A stretch of DNA of 64,000 nt from an uncultured Chitinophagaceae bacterium (GTDB lineage: Bacteria > Bacteroidota > Bacteroidia > Chitinophagales > Chitinophagaceae), in the NCBI GenBank assembly GCA_936908745.1, contig CAKZFX010000009.1, positions 62,001 through 126,000 of the forward strand. The letters run 5' to 3'. The notes beneath the pieces were generated by a model. That model was not told the origin of the DNA. It ran no database searches and worked only from the letters and a program-made list of their open reading frames with translations. Positions within the stretch are counted from its first letter, which is position 1, and every line of letters begins with the position of its first letter. Shown here piece after piece: positions 18,866 to 27,845 of the stretch. Position numbers and translations under genes: made by a program.

Positions 18866-21028
18866 TTATCTTAAAATTGTTACATCACCTTTTAATGTCA
18901 CGATCTTTCCACCAATAAAGTGGTAGGTCAATAAATAGTAATAAGTTCCATCCGGCACAGGCTTGCCTTTGTAGGTACCATCCCAGTTGTTGGTATAGTT
19001 TTCATTGCGGTACACTTCCTGGCCGTAGCGGCTCATCACCACTGCTTTTACTTTTTCTGTGCAACTTCCATTGGTTACAACCCAGAGTTCATTGATACCA
19101 TCTTTATTCGGGCTGAAAGCATTTTTAATATCCACACAATAAGGTAAAACGGTAATGGTTACATTATCACTCGCTTCACAGTTGTCAGTATTTTTCACTG
19201 TCAATGTATAAACAGTTGTGTTTGCAGGTGTAGCTCTTGTAAGCGGACTATTGGGGTTTGTCAACGTTGCCGCAGGCGACCATTGGTAAGAGACAGTATT
19301 AGGAGAAGCGCTGCCACTTAGTGTAACCGCATCGCCTGCCACTATCACCTGGTCTGGGCCCGCGAAGGAAGCAACACCTGATACCGTAATAAGATTAGTT
19401 TTGGTGATTTGATTTGTACCCGCTGCATTGGTAACTGTAAGGCTCACAGAATAAACACCGGGTGTGTTGTATTGAACAACCGGGTTGGCCGCTGTTGATG
19501 TGGCAGGTGTACCGCCTGCAAATGTCCACGAGTAGCTGGCGATATAGCTTGAAGAGTTGCTGGTAAACTGAACAGTTTTACCAGCACATACCTTCGTAGT
19601 GTCTTGTGTGAAAGAAGCAACCGGTGCTGTCAACCCGGTAGCGCCATTGATACGGATTGGTTGCGCATAAGGCTGATCAAAAGTTCCTTTTCTTTCCACC
19701 CATGTTGCCACCGTTTGATCATTGACAGAAGTGCCGAGTATCATCCTGCTTTTGGTAGCCGGGAAAGTGCCCATGCGTACTGTATCACCCGGCCATACAA
19801 AATTTCCATTCTGGTCAAATTTAGCAGCATATAAAAATTGCGAAGTAGCTGAGTTAACACGACCCAATAAAAAAACCGGCAGGTCATCGCTGTATTTAGC
19901 AATACCCAGCGGACTTACATAAGGATAGAGTGTGGCGGAAAGCGGGTACACCACTTTTGCATTGTCAGTAAACATACGGGCGCCTGTAGACATATTGATC
20001 TTTTGAATGCTTGTGCCACGATTACTTTGTGAAGTATTCGTCATGCTGCCATAGGCCCAGATCACCCTGAGTTTTGGCGCTGCCACAATTTTGATATCAG
20101 GCTCATAATAGGTATTGTCCGTGGCAAAATCCACCCCGTTCAATCCCCATGGCAATGTGCCATCAGGATTGATACGATGCACATACGCATCCGTGCGCAA
20201 TCCCGTAGCAGCAGTGATACCTGCATACACGGTATCATTTATCTGCGAATAGTTATACTCGCGGTTATACGCTGTTGTTTTATCTGTCAGTTGCACAGGG
20301 GCCATCCATTGCGCCACGCCATCTGCATTGTATCGTTGTGCCCATAATGTGGAAGCAGTGCCGGTTGTTCCTGTTCGATTATGAAATACCAGCAGGAAAT
20401 GATTGCCGGTTAATGGAAATATATCACCCGGCGTACTGCGATGCGCAGCGTTGGCGGTAGCCACTGTAATAATAGAAGGCCAGGTCAGTTGACCGTTTGC
20501 ACCATTGATCTTTTGCATCGAGGCTTTGGTGCCTGAACCGGTCAGCCAGCATAACACCACATCATCGTTTTTCAACACACCAATACGGGGAAAAAGACCC
20601 GCACTTGCAAACTGGACACCGGCGCTGTTCCATACCTGCACACCATTGGTGTCCACTTTATTTACATAAATAGTATTGGTAGATGAATTGGCAAACGCTA
20701 CAATCAGGTTGTCTTTTGAATCCGTAGCGATATGAAAAATAGTGGTGAATGAAGGATGCGCCGCTCCGTTTACCAGCATGCCTTCCGGGCCCAATAGTTT
20801 AACGCCGTTTTTATCCAGCAGTTGCGCCCGCATTTCAAAATAGTTCGGAGCCGGTACATTTTTAAACCAGGCAAACCATGATTTTCCACTGGAAGTAACC
20901 AGTGATTTGGAGTCGCCGGTGGCCGTGCTGGACGCTTCGGTGTTCACCTGCGTGTTGTCTGTCCATTGGGCCTGGGTTACAGCCGCTACACTAAGCAGGG
21001 AGAAAAACAGTAACAGTAATTTTCTCAT
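18866..21028 (-). CDS. PKD-domain T9SS type-B cargo (gliding-type C-terminal domain)
   Basis: A 720-residue secreted protein: signal peptide to about residue 20 (AVTQAQ), a long N-terminal region of beta-propeller-like repeats (residues about 30-450; repeated NGVQVWN/DGVAQWM-type strands), a PKD domain (about 470-550, SYSWTFAGGTPATSTAANPVV), a second Ig-like segment (SYQWSPAATLTNPNS), then the type-B/CHU_C sorting domain (NAFSPNKDGINELW ... WDGTYKGKPVPDGTYYYLL). It is predicted to be exported by the T9SS and held on the surface by the adjacent PorP/SprF protein. Ligand unknown. Confidence 0.93.
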   Translation of the reverse strand: MRKLLLLFFSLLSVAAVTQAQWTDNTQVNTEASSTATGDSKSLVTSSGKSWFAWFKNVPAPNYFEMRAQLLDKNGVKLLGPEGMLVNGAAHPSFTTIFHIATDSKDNLIVAFANSSTNTIYVNKVDTNGVQVWNSAGVQFASAGLFPRIGVLKNDDVVLCWLTGSGTKASMQKINGANGQLTWPSIITVATANAAHRSTPGDIFPLTGNHFLLVFHNRTGTTGTASTLWAQRYNADGVAQWMAPVQLTDKTTAYNREYNYSQINDTVYAGITAATGLRTDAYVHRINPDGTLPWGLNGVDFATDNTYYEPDIKIVAAPKLRVIWAYGSMTNTSQSNRGTSIQKINMSTGARMFTDNAKVVYPLSATLYPYVSPLGIAKYSDDLPVFLLGRVNSATSQFLYAAKFDQNGNFVWPGDTVRMGTFPATKSRMILGTSVNDQTVATWVERKGTFDQPYAQPIRINGATGLTAPVASFTQDTTKVCAGKTVQFTSNSSSYIASYSWTFAGGTPATSTAANPVVQYNTPGVYSVSLTVTNAAGTNQITKTNLITVSGVASFAGPDQVIVAGDAVTLSGSASPNTVSYQWSPAATLTNPNSPLTRATPANTTVYTLTVKNTDNCEASDNVTITVLPYCVDIKNAFSPNKDGINELWVVTNGSCTEKVKAVVMSRYGQEVYRNENYTNNWDGTYKGKPVPDGTYYYLLTYHFIGGKIVTLKGDVTILR

Positions 21029-21057
21029 ATATTTTTGCAGTTGTCGTGATTAAACCG

Positions 21058-21086
21058 CAAAAATATAAGTCAGGCTATAGCACAAA
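21058..21086 (-). promoter_or_regulatory. Putative promoter of the T9SS cargo-porP pair
   Basis: Minus strand TATTTTTG (match to TAnnTTTG) lies 29 bases before the ATG; a TTTG is present upstream, but at 17 bases rather than the usual 19-21. Confidence 0.35.
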
Positions 21087-21170
21087 TATTTATAGTACCA
21101 AACACCCTGTTTTTTGTACCAAATGCCTTTTTTAAAGGACGAAATCCGGCTACATGGCAAAAAAAGGCGA

Positions 21171-21866
21171 TTATACTTTCCCGATAACGGAGAAAAAATG
21201 ATTGGCATAGGTCTCCCCGATCGGGATCACTTTGTTGCCAATAAAGATGCGTTGCCGCTCAATGCTGTCTATTTTATCCAGCGAAACGATATAGGATTTT
21301 TGAATACGGAAAAATTGGCTGGCCGGCAGTATATCTTCCAATGACCGCATATTCTGAAGAGTGATCAGCCGGTTATTATCCTTTGTATAAATAGATACAT
21401 AGTTTTTTAAACCTTCGATATACAAAATATCTGACAGCATCACTTTCACCAGTTTGCTCTTTGATTTCACAAAAATAAAATCATGTGCCAGCGTGGTTTC
21501 TTTCTGATCGGCCTGGTGGAGCTTCTGGGCTTTCTCAACGCTTTTTAAAAAACGTTCAAATGAAACCGGCTTTAACAGGTAGTCCGTCACATTATGCTCA
21601 AAGCCCTGCACTGCATATTCATTGTAAGCAGAAATGATGATCACCTGTGCCCTGTTTTGCAGCAGGCTGATAAATTGCAAGCCGTTCAATTGCGGCATCT
21701 GGATATCAATAAAAACGATATCGGTTTTATTTTTCTCAATATAAAGAAGCGCATCAACAGGATTGCGGAAAGAGCCGGTAAGGGAGAGGAAAGGAATTTC
21801 AGGAATGTAACCGGCAATTACATCGATCGCCAATTGTTCATCATCTACAATTACACAGTTCAGCAT
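21171..21866 (-). CDS. LytTR-family response regulator
   Basis: A 231-residue regulator with a receiver domain (D8/D9 pocket, phosphoacceptor D54 in VFIDIQMPQLNG, K in LLKPVSFERF) and a LytTR DNA-binding domain (about 130-230: ILYIEGLKNYVSIYT, FFRIQKSYIVSLDKI). It lies 29 bases downstream of its kinase gene. It shares domain order with the other LytTR regulator in this window but differs clearly in sequence. Confidence 0.94.
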   Translation of the reverse strand: MLNCVIVDDEQLAIDVIAGYIPEIPFLSLTGSFRNPVDALLYIEKNKTDIVFIDIQMPQLNGLQFISLLQNRAQVIIISAYNEYAVQGFEHNVTDYLLKPVSFERFLKSVEKAQKLHQADQKETTLAHDFIFVKSKSKLVKVMLSDILYIEGLKNYVSIYTKDNNRLITLQNMRSLEDILPASQFFRIQKSYIVSLDKIDSIERQRIFIGNKVIPIGETYANHFFSVIGKV

Positions 21867-21895
21867 GTGCAGTAACGTTTAAATAGTGCTACGGA

Positions 21896-23035
21896 TTACA
21901 GTTGAAGGGTCAGTTGTGTATAGTAAAAGAGATCAGAGTCGTTTTGTATCAATTCATGGCGGCCGGGATATAGCAAAGCCAGTCTTTTTCTTGTGTTTTC
22001 CAAACCGATACCCCCGGTCTGGTCCTTATAGCCTTTCTCTTTTTTATTCTTTACTTTAAATATAAGCTGGTTGCCATCAATTAACATTGAAATCGCTAAA
22101 GGGTTTTCCGCATCAGTGATAACACCGTGCTTAAAAGCATTCTCAACAAAAGGTATCAGGATCAGCGAAGCTACTTTCTTATTTTCCACTTCACCAGACA
22201 CGGTGAAATCAATATGATAGTCATTATTAAAACGGATGCGCTGGAAGCCGATAAAATTCTCAAGGTATTCCACTTCCTGTTTTAATGGCACTTTATGCGT
22301 TTCATCTTCTTTCTCATATAATACATAACGCATCATCTCGCTAAGTTTCAATACAGCATCCGGCGTGGTATCGCTTTTCTTAATCGCCAGTGAATAAATG
22401 CTGTTTAATGAGTTAAAAAGGAAATGAGGATTCAATTGCATTTTTAAAAAAGCCAGTTCGGCCTGCACCTGTTTTTCTTCCAGTTCGGTCCGTTGCTTTT
22501 CTGTTTTCACCCAGTTGTAAGTCAATCCCCATGCATAGGCCAATGAGCTTACAAATAATCCTGTAAACAATGTCTTTTGTAAGTATTCACGCAGTGTATA
22601 GTAAACAGGTGTATGTGCAGGATCATCTTTAAAGTAGCTGACCCGAACATATTCAAAACGGTCGAGTGAAACAAAGTAGTATTTAATAAAACCAACAGCG
22701 AGAATAACGAGGAAGGTTGACAGTATCATCCGCTTATATTTCCGTGTCCGTAAAGCGACGGGAATCAAAAAAGCGGCCAGTGTAAAAAAGATAAGATAGT
22801 TGAGAAAACCCCAGAGCAGGTACACAGCTCCTGTTTCATATAACCATTGCGAGGAAGCAAAGCCCCGCATATTTCCTTTCAAGGCCAACAGCCCAAAAGT
22901 TATAGCCAGCAACCACAAAATAAAGCCACCTGAAAAACGGGAAGTCCAATAGAGAAGCTGTTTGGCAAATGGTATATCCAATGATGAAAGCCTCCGGGTA
23001 CGGGGCTGCAAAGGATATGAAACCGTTTTGCTCAT
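21896..23035 (-). CDS. LytS-type sensor histidine kinase (membrane)
   Basis: A 379-residue membrane kinase. Four hydrophobic segments in the first 170 residues form the sensor region, with no separate periplasmic domain. A short coiled coil (TEKQRTELEEKQVQAELAF) leads to the His_kinase domain, with H204 in QLNPHFLFNSLNS. The ATPase part has LILIPFVENAFKHGV and GGIGLENTRKRL. It is coupled to the LytTR regulator downstream. It starts 51 bases after map, so read-through from the ribosomal transcript is possible. Confidence 0.93.
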   Translation of the reverse strand: MSKTVSYPLQPRTRRLSSLDIPFAKQLLYWTSRFSGGFILWLLAITFGLLALKGNMRGFASSQWLYETGAVYLLWGFLNYLIFFTLAAFLIPVALRTRKYKRMILSTFLVILAVGFIKYYFVSLDRFEYVRVSYFKDDPAHTPVYYTLREYLQKTLFTGLFVSSLAYAWGLTYNWVKTEKQRTELEEKQVQAELAFLKMQLNPHFLFNSLNSIYSLAIKKSDTTPDAVLKLSEMMRYVLYEKEDETHKVPLKQEVEYLENFIGFQRIRFNNDYHIDFTVSGEVENKKVASLILIPFVENAFKHGVITDAENPLAISMLIDGNQLIFKVKNKKEKGYKDQTGGIGLENTRKRLALLYPGRHELIQNDSDLFYYTQLTLQL

Positions 23036-23086
23036 AAGCTTACATTGTTTTGATTGACGATACCCATCCTGCTGGTAAAACAGAGT

Positions 23087-23905
23087 TTATGCTGTTTCAC
23101 GGGACAAAGCCGCTGTAAACAGGTTGGCATTTTTTCTTTCTGCCTCTTCAATAGGAGCATAGTTAGAAAGGATATCCGCTTTGTTTTTGCGTATGCACAC
23201 ATCATGTTCAAAGTGAACAGAAGGTTTACCGTCTTTGGTGCGAACGGTCCATCCGTCATCTTCAGTAAACACATCTTTCTTACCCATATTGATCATCGGT
23301 TCAATAGCAAGTACAATGTTTTCTTTCAGTTTTTTACCACTGCCTCTTTTACCATAGTTGGGCACCTGCGGATCTTCGTGCATGTTTTTGCCAAGACCAT
23401 GGCCTACTAATTCCCTTACCACACCATACCCGTTTTTGCGCTCGGTATATTCCTGTATCGCAAAACCGATATCGCCGGTATAATTACCAACGATGGCTTT
23501 TTCAATGCCTTTGTATAGTGATTCCTTTGTTATGTTGATCAGCTTCATTACTTCTGGCCCGGGATCACCAATAGCAAACGTATACGCATGATCACCATGC
23601 CAGCCATTCAGGATAACGCCCACATCAATTGAAACGATATCACCTTCCTGCAATTCATTGACCGTAGGAAAACCATGCACCACCACATCATTCACTGAAA
23701 TGCAGGAGTTAAAAGGATATCCCTGGTAGTTCAAGAAAGAGGGAACAGCATTGTGGTCCCTGATTATTTCACCAATCGTTTTATCAATTGACAGCGTGGC
23801 GATACCGGGACGCAACAGTTTGGCTATTTCAGCCAGTGTATTGCTGACCAATAAGGCGCTCTTCCGCATCTGTTCTACCTGCTCGTCTGTTTTTTGGATC
23901 ATCAT
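23087..23905 (-). CDS. map: Type I methionine aminopeptidase
   Basis: A 272-residue enzyme that removes initiator methionine from nascent proteins. The five metal ligands are visible: the two Asp of VSIDVGVILNGWHGDHAYT, His in VGHGLGKNMHEDP, Glu in AIEPMINMG and Glu in VHFEHDV. It follows secY, as in many spc operons, but a terminator-like hairpin lies between them, and the genes that usually come next (infA, rpmJ, rpsM) are absent; a two-component system follows instead. Two adjacent ATGs are possible starts. Confidence 0.97.
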   Translation of the reverse strand: MMIQKTDEQVEQMRKSALLVSNTLAEIAKLLRPGIATLSIDKTIGEIIRDHNAVPSFLNYQGYPFNSCISVNDVVVHGFPTVNELQEGDIVSIDVGVILNGWHGDHAYTFAIGDPGPEVMKLINITKESLYKGIEKAIVGNYTGDIGFAIQEYTERKNGYGVVRELVGHGLGKNMHEDPQVPNYGKRGSGKKLKENIVLAIEPMINMGKKDVFTEDDGWTVRTKDGKPSVHFEHDVCIRKNKADILSNYAPIEEAERKNANLFTAALSRETA

Positions 23906-23922
23906 AGTTCTGCAAATATCAT

Positions 23923-23960
23923 TAAAAAAAACAAAACCCGTCTCGGCAAGCGAAACGGGC
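23923..23960 (-). terminator. Terminator-like hairpin between secY and map
   Basis: On the minus strand CCCGT-T-TCG-N5-CGA-G-ACGGG is followed by TTTTGTTTTTTTT. It starts 22 bases past the secY stop codon, and suggests that transcription ends or is attenuated before map. Confidence 0.75.
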
Positions 23961-23981
23961 TTTGAAAAGCTTGTTTATCGA

Positions 23982-25337
23982 TTATATCTGCACAGCAGAT
24001 TGTGTTTGTCTTCCTTGAATTCTTCCGCTCTTCATCAGGCCATCGTACTGGCGCATCAGCAACTGTGTTTCGATCTGTTGCAATGTATCCAATACCACAC
24101 CTACCATGATCAGCAGTGAAGTACCACCGAAGAAAGTAGAGAAACCTTGTGTTACACCCAATCTTTCAGCGATACCCGGCAGGATACCTACAAAAGCCAG
24201 CAGGAAGGCGCCCGGTAAGGTGATTTTATCCATGATAGCACCGATATAGTCAGCAGTAGGTTGTCCTGGTTTTACACCCGGGATAAAACCATTGCTTTGT
24301 TTCAGGTTATCAGCGATTTGCTTAGGATTAAAGATCAAGGCTGTATAAAGGAACGTGAAGCCGATTACCACCACAGAGTAGATGACCATATGCCATACAT
24401 TGCTCTGCTTGGTAAAGATATCCGAGAGCGTTTGCGCCTGGTTAGGATTACCGATAGTGATCAATGTAGGCAGGAACATGATAGCCTGTGCAAAGATGAT
24501 TGGCATTACACCAGCGCTATTTACTTTCAGCGGGAGGAATTGTCTTGCACCACCAAACTGGCGGTTGCCAACAATCTGTTTCGCATAGTTAACAGGCACT
24601 TTACGTACACCTTGTATCAACATTATACATCCGAGGATGATAGCGATCAGGATAGCGATCTCGATGATGAAGATCAGGATAGAACCTGTTCTTGTTGACT
24701 TAGCAGCCAACTCCTGCAGGAACGATTGTGGAAGACGGGCCAGGATACCCACCATGATGATGAGTGAAGTACCGTTACCCAATCCTTTGTCAGTAATCTT
24801 CTCACCCATCCACATTACGAATAATGTACCTGCGGTAAGCGTAACAATAGTGGCGATAAAGAAAATGCTTCCTGAAAAATCTGCAGACATCATACCCGGT
24901 GTTTGACGGGCCATGTTCTCAAGATATTTTACATAAGCAGAAGCCTGTAACAATGTTACCACAACAGTGAGGTAACGAGTGTACTGGTTGATTTTCTTTC
25001 TGCCGCTGTCACCTTCTTTCTGCATTTTCTGGAAACGGGGTACCAGTACGGTCATCAACTGCATAAAGATAGATGCAGAGATATAAGGCATGATACCTAA
25101 TGCAAAGATGGAAGCCTGGTTAAAAGCTCCACCTGCAAATGTGTTGATCATATCGAGGATACCATTGCTGGCGCCGCCGCCGGCCATTTTTGCTTCCAAT
25201 GCAATAGGGTTCACTCCTGGCAATACAATGTGTGCACCAATACGATAAATAACGATCATCATAAGAGTGAACAGGATCTTGCCTCTCAGCTCTTCGATGC
25301 TCCAGATATTCTTTAAAGTCTGAATTAATTTCTTCAC
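23982..25337 (-). CDS. secY: Preprotein translocase subunit SecY
   Basis: A 451-residue channel-forming subunit of the Sec translocon with ten hydrophobic spans. Family landmarks include GGAFNQASIFALGIMPYISASI, the GEKITDKGLGNGTSLII loop and GFIPGVKPGQPTADYI. It handles export of signal-peptide proteins such as the T9SS cargoes in this window. It lies 72 bases after rplO, separated by a terminator-like hairpin. Confidence 0.98.
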   Translation of the reverse strand: MKKLIQTLKNIWSIEELRGKILFTLMMIVIYRIGAHIVLPGVNPIALEAKMAGGGASNGILDMINTFAGGAFNQASIFALGIMPYISASIFMQLMTVLVPRFQKMQKEGDSGRKKINQYTRYLTVVVTLLQASAYVKYLENMARQTPGMMSADFSGSIFFIATIVTLTAGTLFVMWMGEKITDKGLGNGTSLIIMVGILARLPQSFLQELAAKSTRTGSILIFIIEIAILIAIILGCIMLIQGVRKVPVNYAKQIVGNRQFGGARQFLPLKVNSAGVMPIIFAQAIMFLPTLITIGNPNQAQTLSDIFTKQSNVWHMVIYSVVVIGFTFLYTALIFNPKQIADNLKQSNGFIPGVKPGQPTADYIGAIMDKITLPGAFLLAFVGILPGIAERLGVTQGFSTFFGGTSLLIMVGVVLDTLQQIETQLLMRQYDGLMKSGRIQGRQTQSAVQI

Positions 25338-25364
25338 GGGAACTAAAAAAATTTAAAAGCCCTT

Positions 25365-25391
25365 AAAACAAAAAGACGCATTAAATGCGTC
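25365..25391 (-). terminator. Terminator or attenuator between rplO and secY
   Basis: A 7-bp perfect stem (GACGCAT/ATGCGTC, 3-base loop) followed by TTTTTGTTTT on the minus strand, 18 bases past the rplO stop codon. Confidence 0.7.
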
Positions 25392-25409
25392 GTTGCAATT
25401 TAGTGAAAA

Positions 25410-25859
25410 TTACTTTATTATTTCAATAGAACCACCGGCAGCTTCGATTGCACTTTTCGCTTTATCACTTGCTCCGTTTACTTTGAAGGTAAGCTTGGTT
25501 TTCAACTCACCATTTGCCAGGATTTTCACCCTGTCAGTCTGGCTGATCAGACCATTGATATAAAGATTTTCCAATGTGAATTCAGTGATGTTGTATTTCT
25601 CAGCCAGTTGCTCTACCTGGCCCAGGTTAAACACTTTGTATTCTACACGGTGAATGTTGTTGAATCCACGTTTAGGGATACGGCGCTGGATTGGCATCTG
25701 GCCACCTTCATGTCCCATTTTTCTTTTGTAACCAGCACGGCTCTGACCACCTTTAGTACCTTTTGTAGATGTACCACCATGTCCTGAACCATCACCACGG
25801 CCGATACGTTTTGTCTTGTGAGTTGCGCCTTTTGCAGGTCTTAATTCATGTAGTTTCAT
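25410..25859 (-). CDS. rplO: 50S ribosomal protein L15
   Basis: A 149-residue protein with the Gly/Lys-rich N-terminal extension (GRGDGSGHGGTSTKGTKGGQSRAG) that threads into 23S rRNA, then the globular domain. I start it at MKLHELRPAKG (25859); the frame is open for 12 codons upstream but that part has no L15 homology. It lies 58 bases after rpmD. Confidence 0.97.
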   Translation of the reverse strand: MKLHELRPAKGATHKTKRIGRGDGSGHGGTSTKGTKGGQSRAGYKRKMGHEGGQMPIQRRIPKRGFNNIHRVEYKVFNLGQVEQLAEKYNITEFTLENLYINGLISQTDRVKILANGELKTKLTFKVNGASDKAKSAIEAAGGSIEIIK

Positions 25860-25917
25860 AATTGCTTTTATTTTGTACTTACGCCCCGAAAGCATCAGGG
25901 CTCGCTTTGTTTATTAA

Positions 25918-26103
25918 TTACGCTTTTACGTCTTCAACAGTCACCAGGTGTTCTACTTTACGAACCATACCCAGGATCTGTGGAGTAGCTTCTACTTCTT
26001 TAGTAGAATTGGTTTTATTCAAACCCAGGGCTTGCAAAGTCAGTTTCTGACGCTCAGGCCTGTCAATCGGGCTTTTCACCAATGTGATTTTGATCTTTTT
26101 CAT
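25918..26103 (-). CDS. rpmD: 50S ribosomal protein L30
   Basis: A 61-residue protein of normal length for bacterial L30, starting MKKIKITLVKSPI and containing the conserved ALGLNKTN and MVRKVEHLVTVE segments. It sits between rpsE and rplO as expected. The spacer before it (75 bases) carries a palindromic low-complexity element. Confidence 0.97.
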   Translation of the reverse strand: MKKIKITLVKSPIDRPERQKLTLQALGLNKTNSTKEVEATPQILGMVRKVEHLVTVEDVKA

Positions 26104-26178
26104 GATTATAAAGGTTGAAGGCGAAAGGTTGAAGGTTGAGGGCTTCCACCCTTTACCTGTTACCTTATACCTTAATTA
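26104..26178. repeat. Imperfect palindromic low-complexity element (rpsE-rpmD spacer)
   Basis: The spacer consists of AAGGTTGAAGG-type units on one side and CCTTTACCTGTTACCTTATACC on the other. The two halves are imperfect reverse complements over about 30 bases, so the mRNA could fold into a long hairpin. Confidence 0.6.
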
Positions 26179-26697
26179 TTATCCGTTAAATACTTTTTTC
26201 AGTCCCAGTGTACGGGTTTTAGCCACCTGTACCGGCTCACGCAACAAAGCCAATGCTTTGAAAGTAGCTTTCACCACGTTGTGAGGGTTAGCAGAACCTA
26301 ATGATTTTGCCAATACGTCGGTAACACCAGCGCTTTCCAGAACGGCACGCATAGAACCTCCGGCGATCACACCAGTACCATGAGCGGCTGGCTTGATCAA
26401 TACTTTGGCTGCACCTTCTTTAGCCCACTGATCGTGAGGGATTGTACCCTTCATCACCGGAACTTTGATTAGATTTTTCTTCGCATCTTCAATTCCTTTA
26501 GTGATGGCCTCTTGTACTTCTTTAGCTTTACCTAAGCCATGTCCAACCACACCGTTTTCGTTACCTACCACTACAAGAGCAGAGAAACTGAATGCACGGC
26601 CACCTTTAGTTGTTTTTACTACACGATTGATAGCAACAACTTTGTCCTTCAATTCCAGGTCACCGGCTTTAACCCTGTTTACGTTAAACTTTGACAT
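26179..26697 (-). CDS. rpsE: 30S ribosomal protein S5
   Basis: A 172-residue protein with the S5 double-stranded RNA-binding domain (LKDKVVAINRVVKTTKGGRAFSF, residues about 17-40) and the C-terminal fold (AKSLGSANPHNVVKATFKAL). S5 contributes to decoding accuracy and mRNA unwinding at the entry channel. Start chosen at MSKFNVNRV; 33 bases after rplR. Confidence 0.98.
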   Translation of the reverse strand: MSKFNVNRVKAGDLELKDKVVAINRVVKTTKGGRAFSFSALVVVGNENGVVGHGLGKAKEVQEAITKGIEDAKKNLIKVPVMKGTIPHDQWAKEGAAKVLIKPAAHGTGVIAGGSMRAVLESAGVTDVLAKSLGSANPHNVVKATFKALALLREPVQVAKTRTLGLKKVFNG

Positions 26698-26730
26698 TTA
26701 TACTTGTAATTAAAAGTTTGAGTTTTGTTT

Positions 26731-27090
26731 TTAGAACTGGAGGCCGCCTTCTCTTGCGCCATCAGCTACTGATTTTACACGGCCATGGTACAGGTAACCA
26801 CCACGATCAAATACGATTTCTTTCACACCCAGCTCAGCTGCTTTACGTGCAAGTGCTGCACCAACCAGTTTGCTTTTTTCGCTTTTTGTACCTTTTTGCG
26901 CTACGATATCTTTATCTTTTGTAGAAGAAGCTGCGATCGTTGCACCTTGTACGTCGTCGATCAATTGTGCATAGATATCAGCATTGCTCCTGAATATAGA
27001 CAGGCGTGGCTTGCTTGAAGTACCGCTGATATTCTTACGAATATTGAAGCGGATTCTTTGTCTTCTTGCTGTTTTTACTTTACCGTTCAT
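26731..27090 (-). CDS. rplR: 50S ribosomal protein L18
   Basis: A 119-residue 5S rRNA-binding protein: basic N-terminus (RRQRIRFNIRKNISGTSSKPRLSI) and the conserved C-terminal FDRGGYLYHGRVKSVADGARE. With L5 it forms the 5S particle of the central protuberance. The 113-base spacer before it carries a second palindromic element. Confidence 0.98.
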   Translation of the reverse strand: MNGKVKTARRQRIRFNIRKNISGTSSKPRLSIFRSNADIYAQLIDDVQGATIAASSTKDKDIVAQKGTKSEKSKLVGAALARKAAELGVKEIVFDRGGYLYHGRVKSVADGAREGGLQF

Positions 27091-27128
27091 CTCTTTTTTA
27101 TTTTACTTTCCTGATTCTGCCAGGAACT

Positions 27129-27203
27129 TTTTAATGTTTGATGTTTCAGGTTTTACGTTTGAAAGTTCATAACTATTAAACCTTCAACTTAAAACTTTGA
27201 ACC
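27129..27203. repeat. Imperfect palindromic low-complexity element (rplF-rplR spacer)
   Basis: One side reads TGTTTGATGTTTCAGGTTTTACGTTTGAAAG, and the other AAACCTTCAACTTAAAACTTTGAACC; these are rough reverse complements around a centre near 27165. It has the same architecture as the rpsE-rpmD element but a different base composition. Confidence 0.55.
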
Positions 27204-27758
27204 TTACTTACCAGCCGCTTTACCAGCTTTCTTACGTACCACTTCACCCACGTAGCGAACACCTTTTCCTTTGTATGGTTCAGGTTTACGGAGGCTGCGC
27301 AGCTTAGCAGCTACCTGGCCGATCAATTGTTTGTCGATACCTTCCAGGGTGATCAAAGGGTTCTGACCTTTCTCCTGTGCAGTAGCCACTTTCAGTTCTT
27401 TAGGTACTTCAAAAATGATATTGTGAGAATAACCTAAAGAAAGATCCAGCATATTGCCCTGGTTAGTAGCTTTAAAACCTACCCCGATCAGTTCCAGTTT
27501 TCTTTCATAACCGTCAGTTACACCTTTTACAAGGTTAGCAACCAATGCACGGTACAAACCATGCATCGCACGGTGACGGATCTGGTCAGTAGGACGGCCA
27601 AAAGAAACTTCGCCATCTTTTACTTCTACAGTGATATCACGATCGATTTCCTGTTTCAGTTCACCTTTCTTTCCTTTTACAGTAACCACGTTGTCTTTAC
27701 CAACTGTTACAGTAACACCTTCAGGAATTACGATTGATTTTTTACCTATACGAGACAT
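27204..27758 (-). CDS. rplF: 50S ribosomal protein L6
   Basis: A 184-residue protein with the two tandem L6 folds and the C-terminal signature PEPYKGKGVRYVGEVVRKKAGK. L6 lies near the factor-binding site of the large subunit. It is 87 bases downstream of rpsH. Confidence 0.98.
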   Translation of the reverse strand: MSRIGKKSIVIPEGVTVTVGKDNVVTVKGKKGELKQEIDRDITVEVKDGEVSFGRPTDQIRHRAMHGLYRALVANLVKGVTDGYERKLELIGVGFKATNQGNMLDLSLGYSHNIIFEVPKELKVATAQEKGQNPLITLEGIDKQLIGQVAAKLRSLRKPEPYKGKGVRYVGEVVRKKAGKAAGK

Positions 27759-27845
27759 AAAAAAAGATTATAGTTTGTTATTTATTGTTTGTTGCAGACC
27801 GGTCAGCCTGTTAGGTAATCGGCTTAATGTATCAGCAACCTTGTC

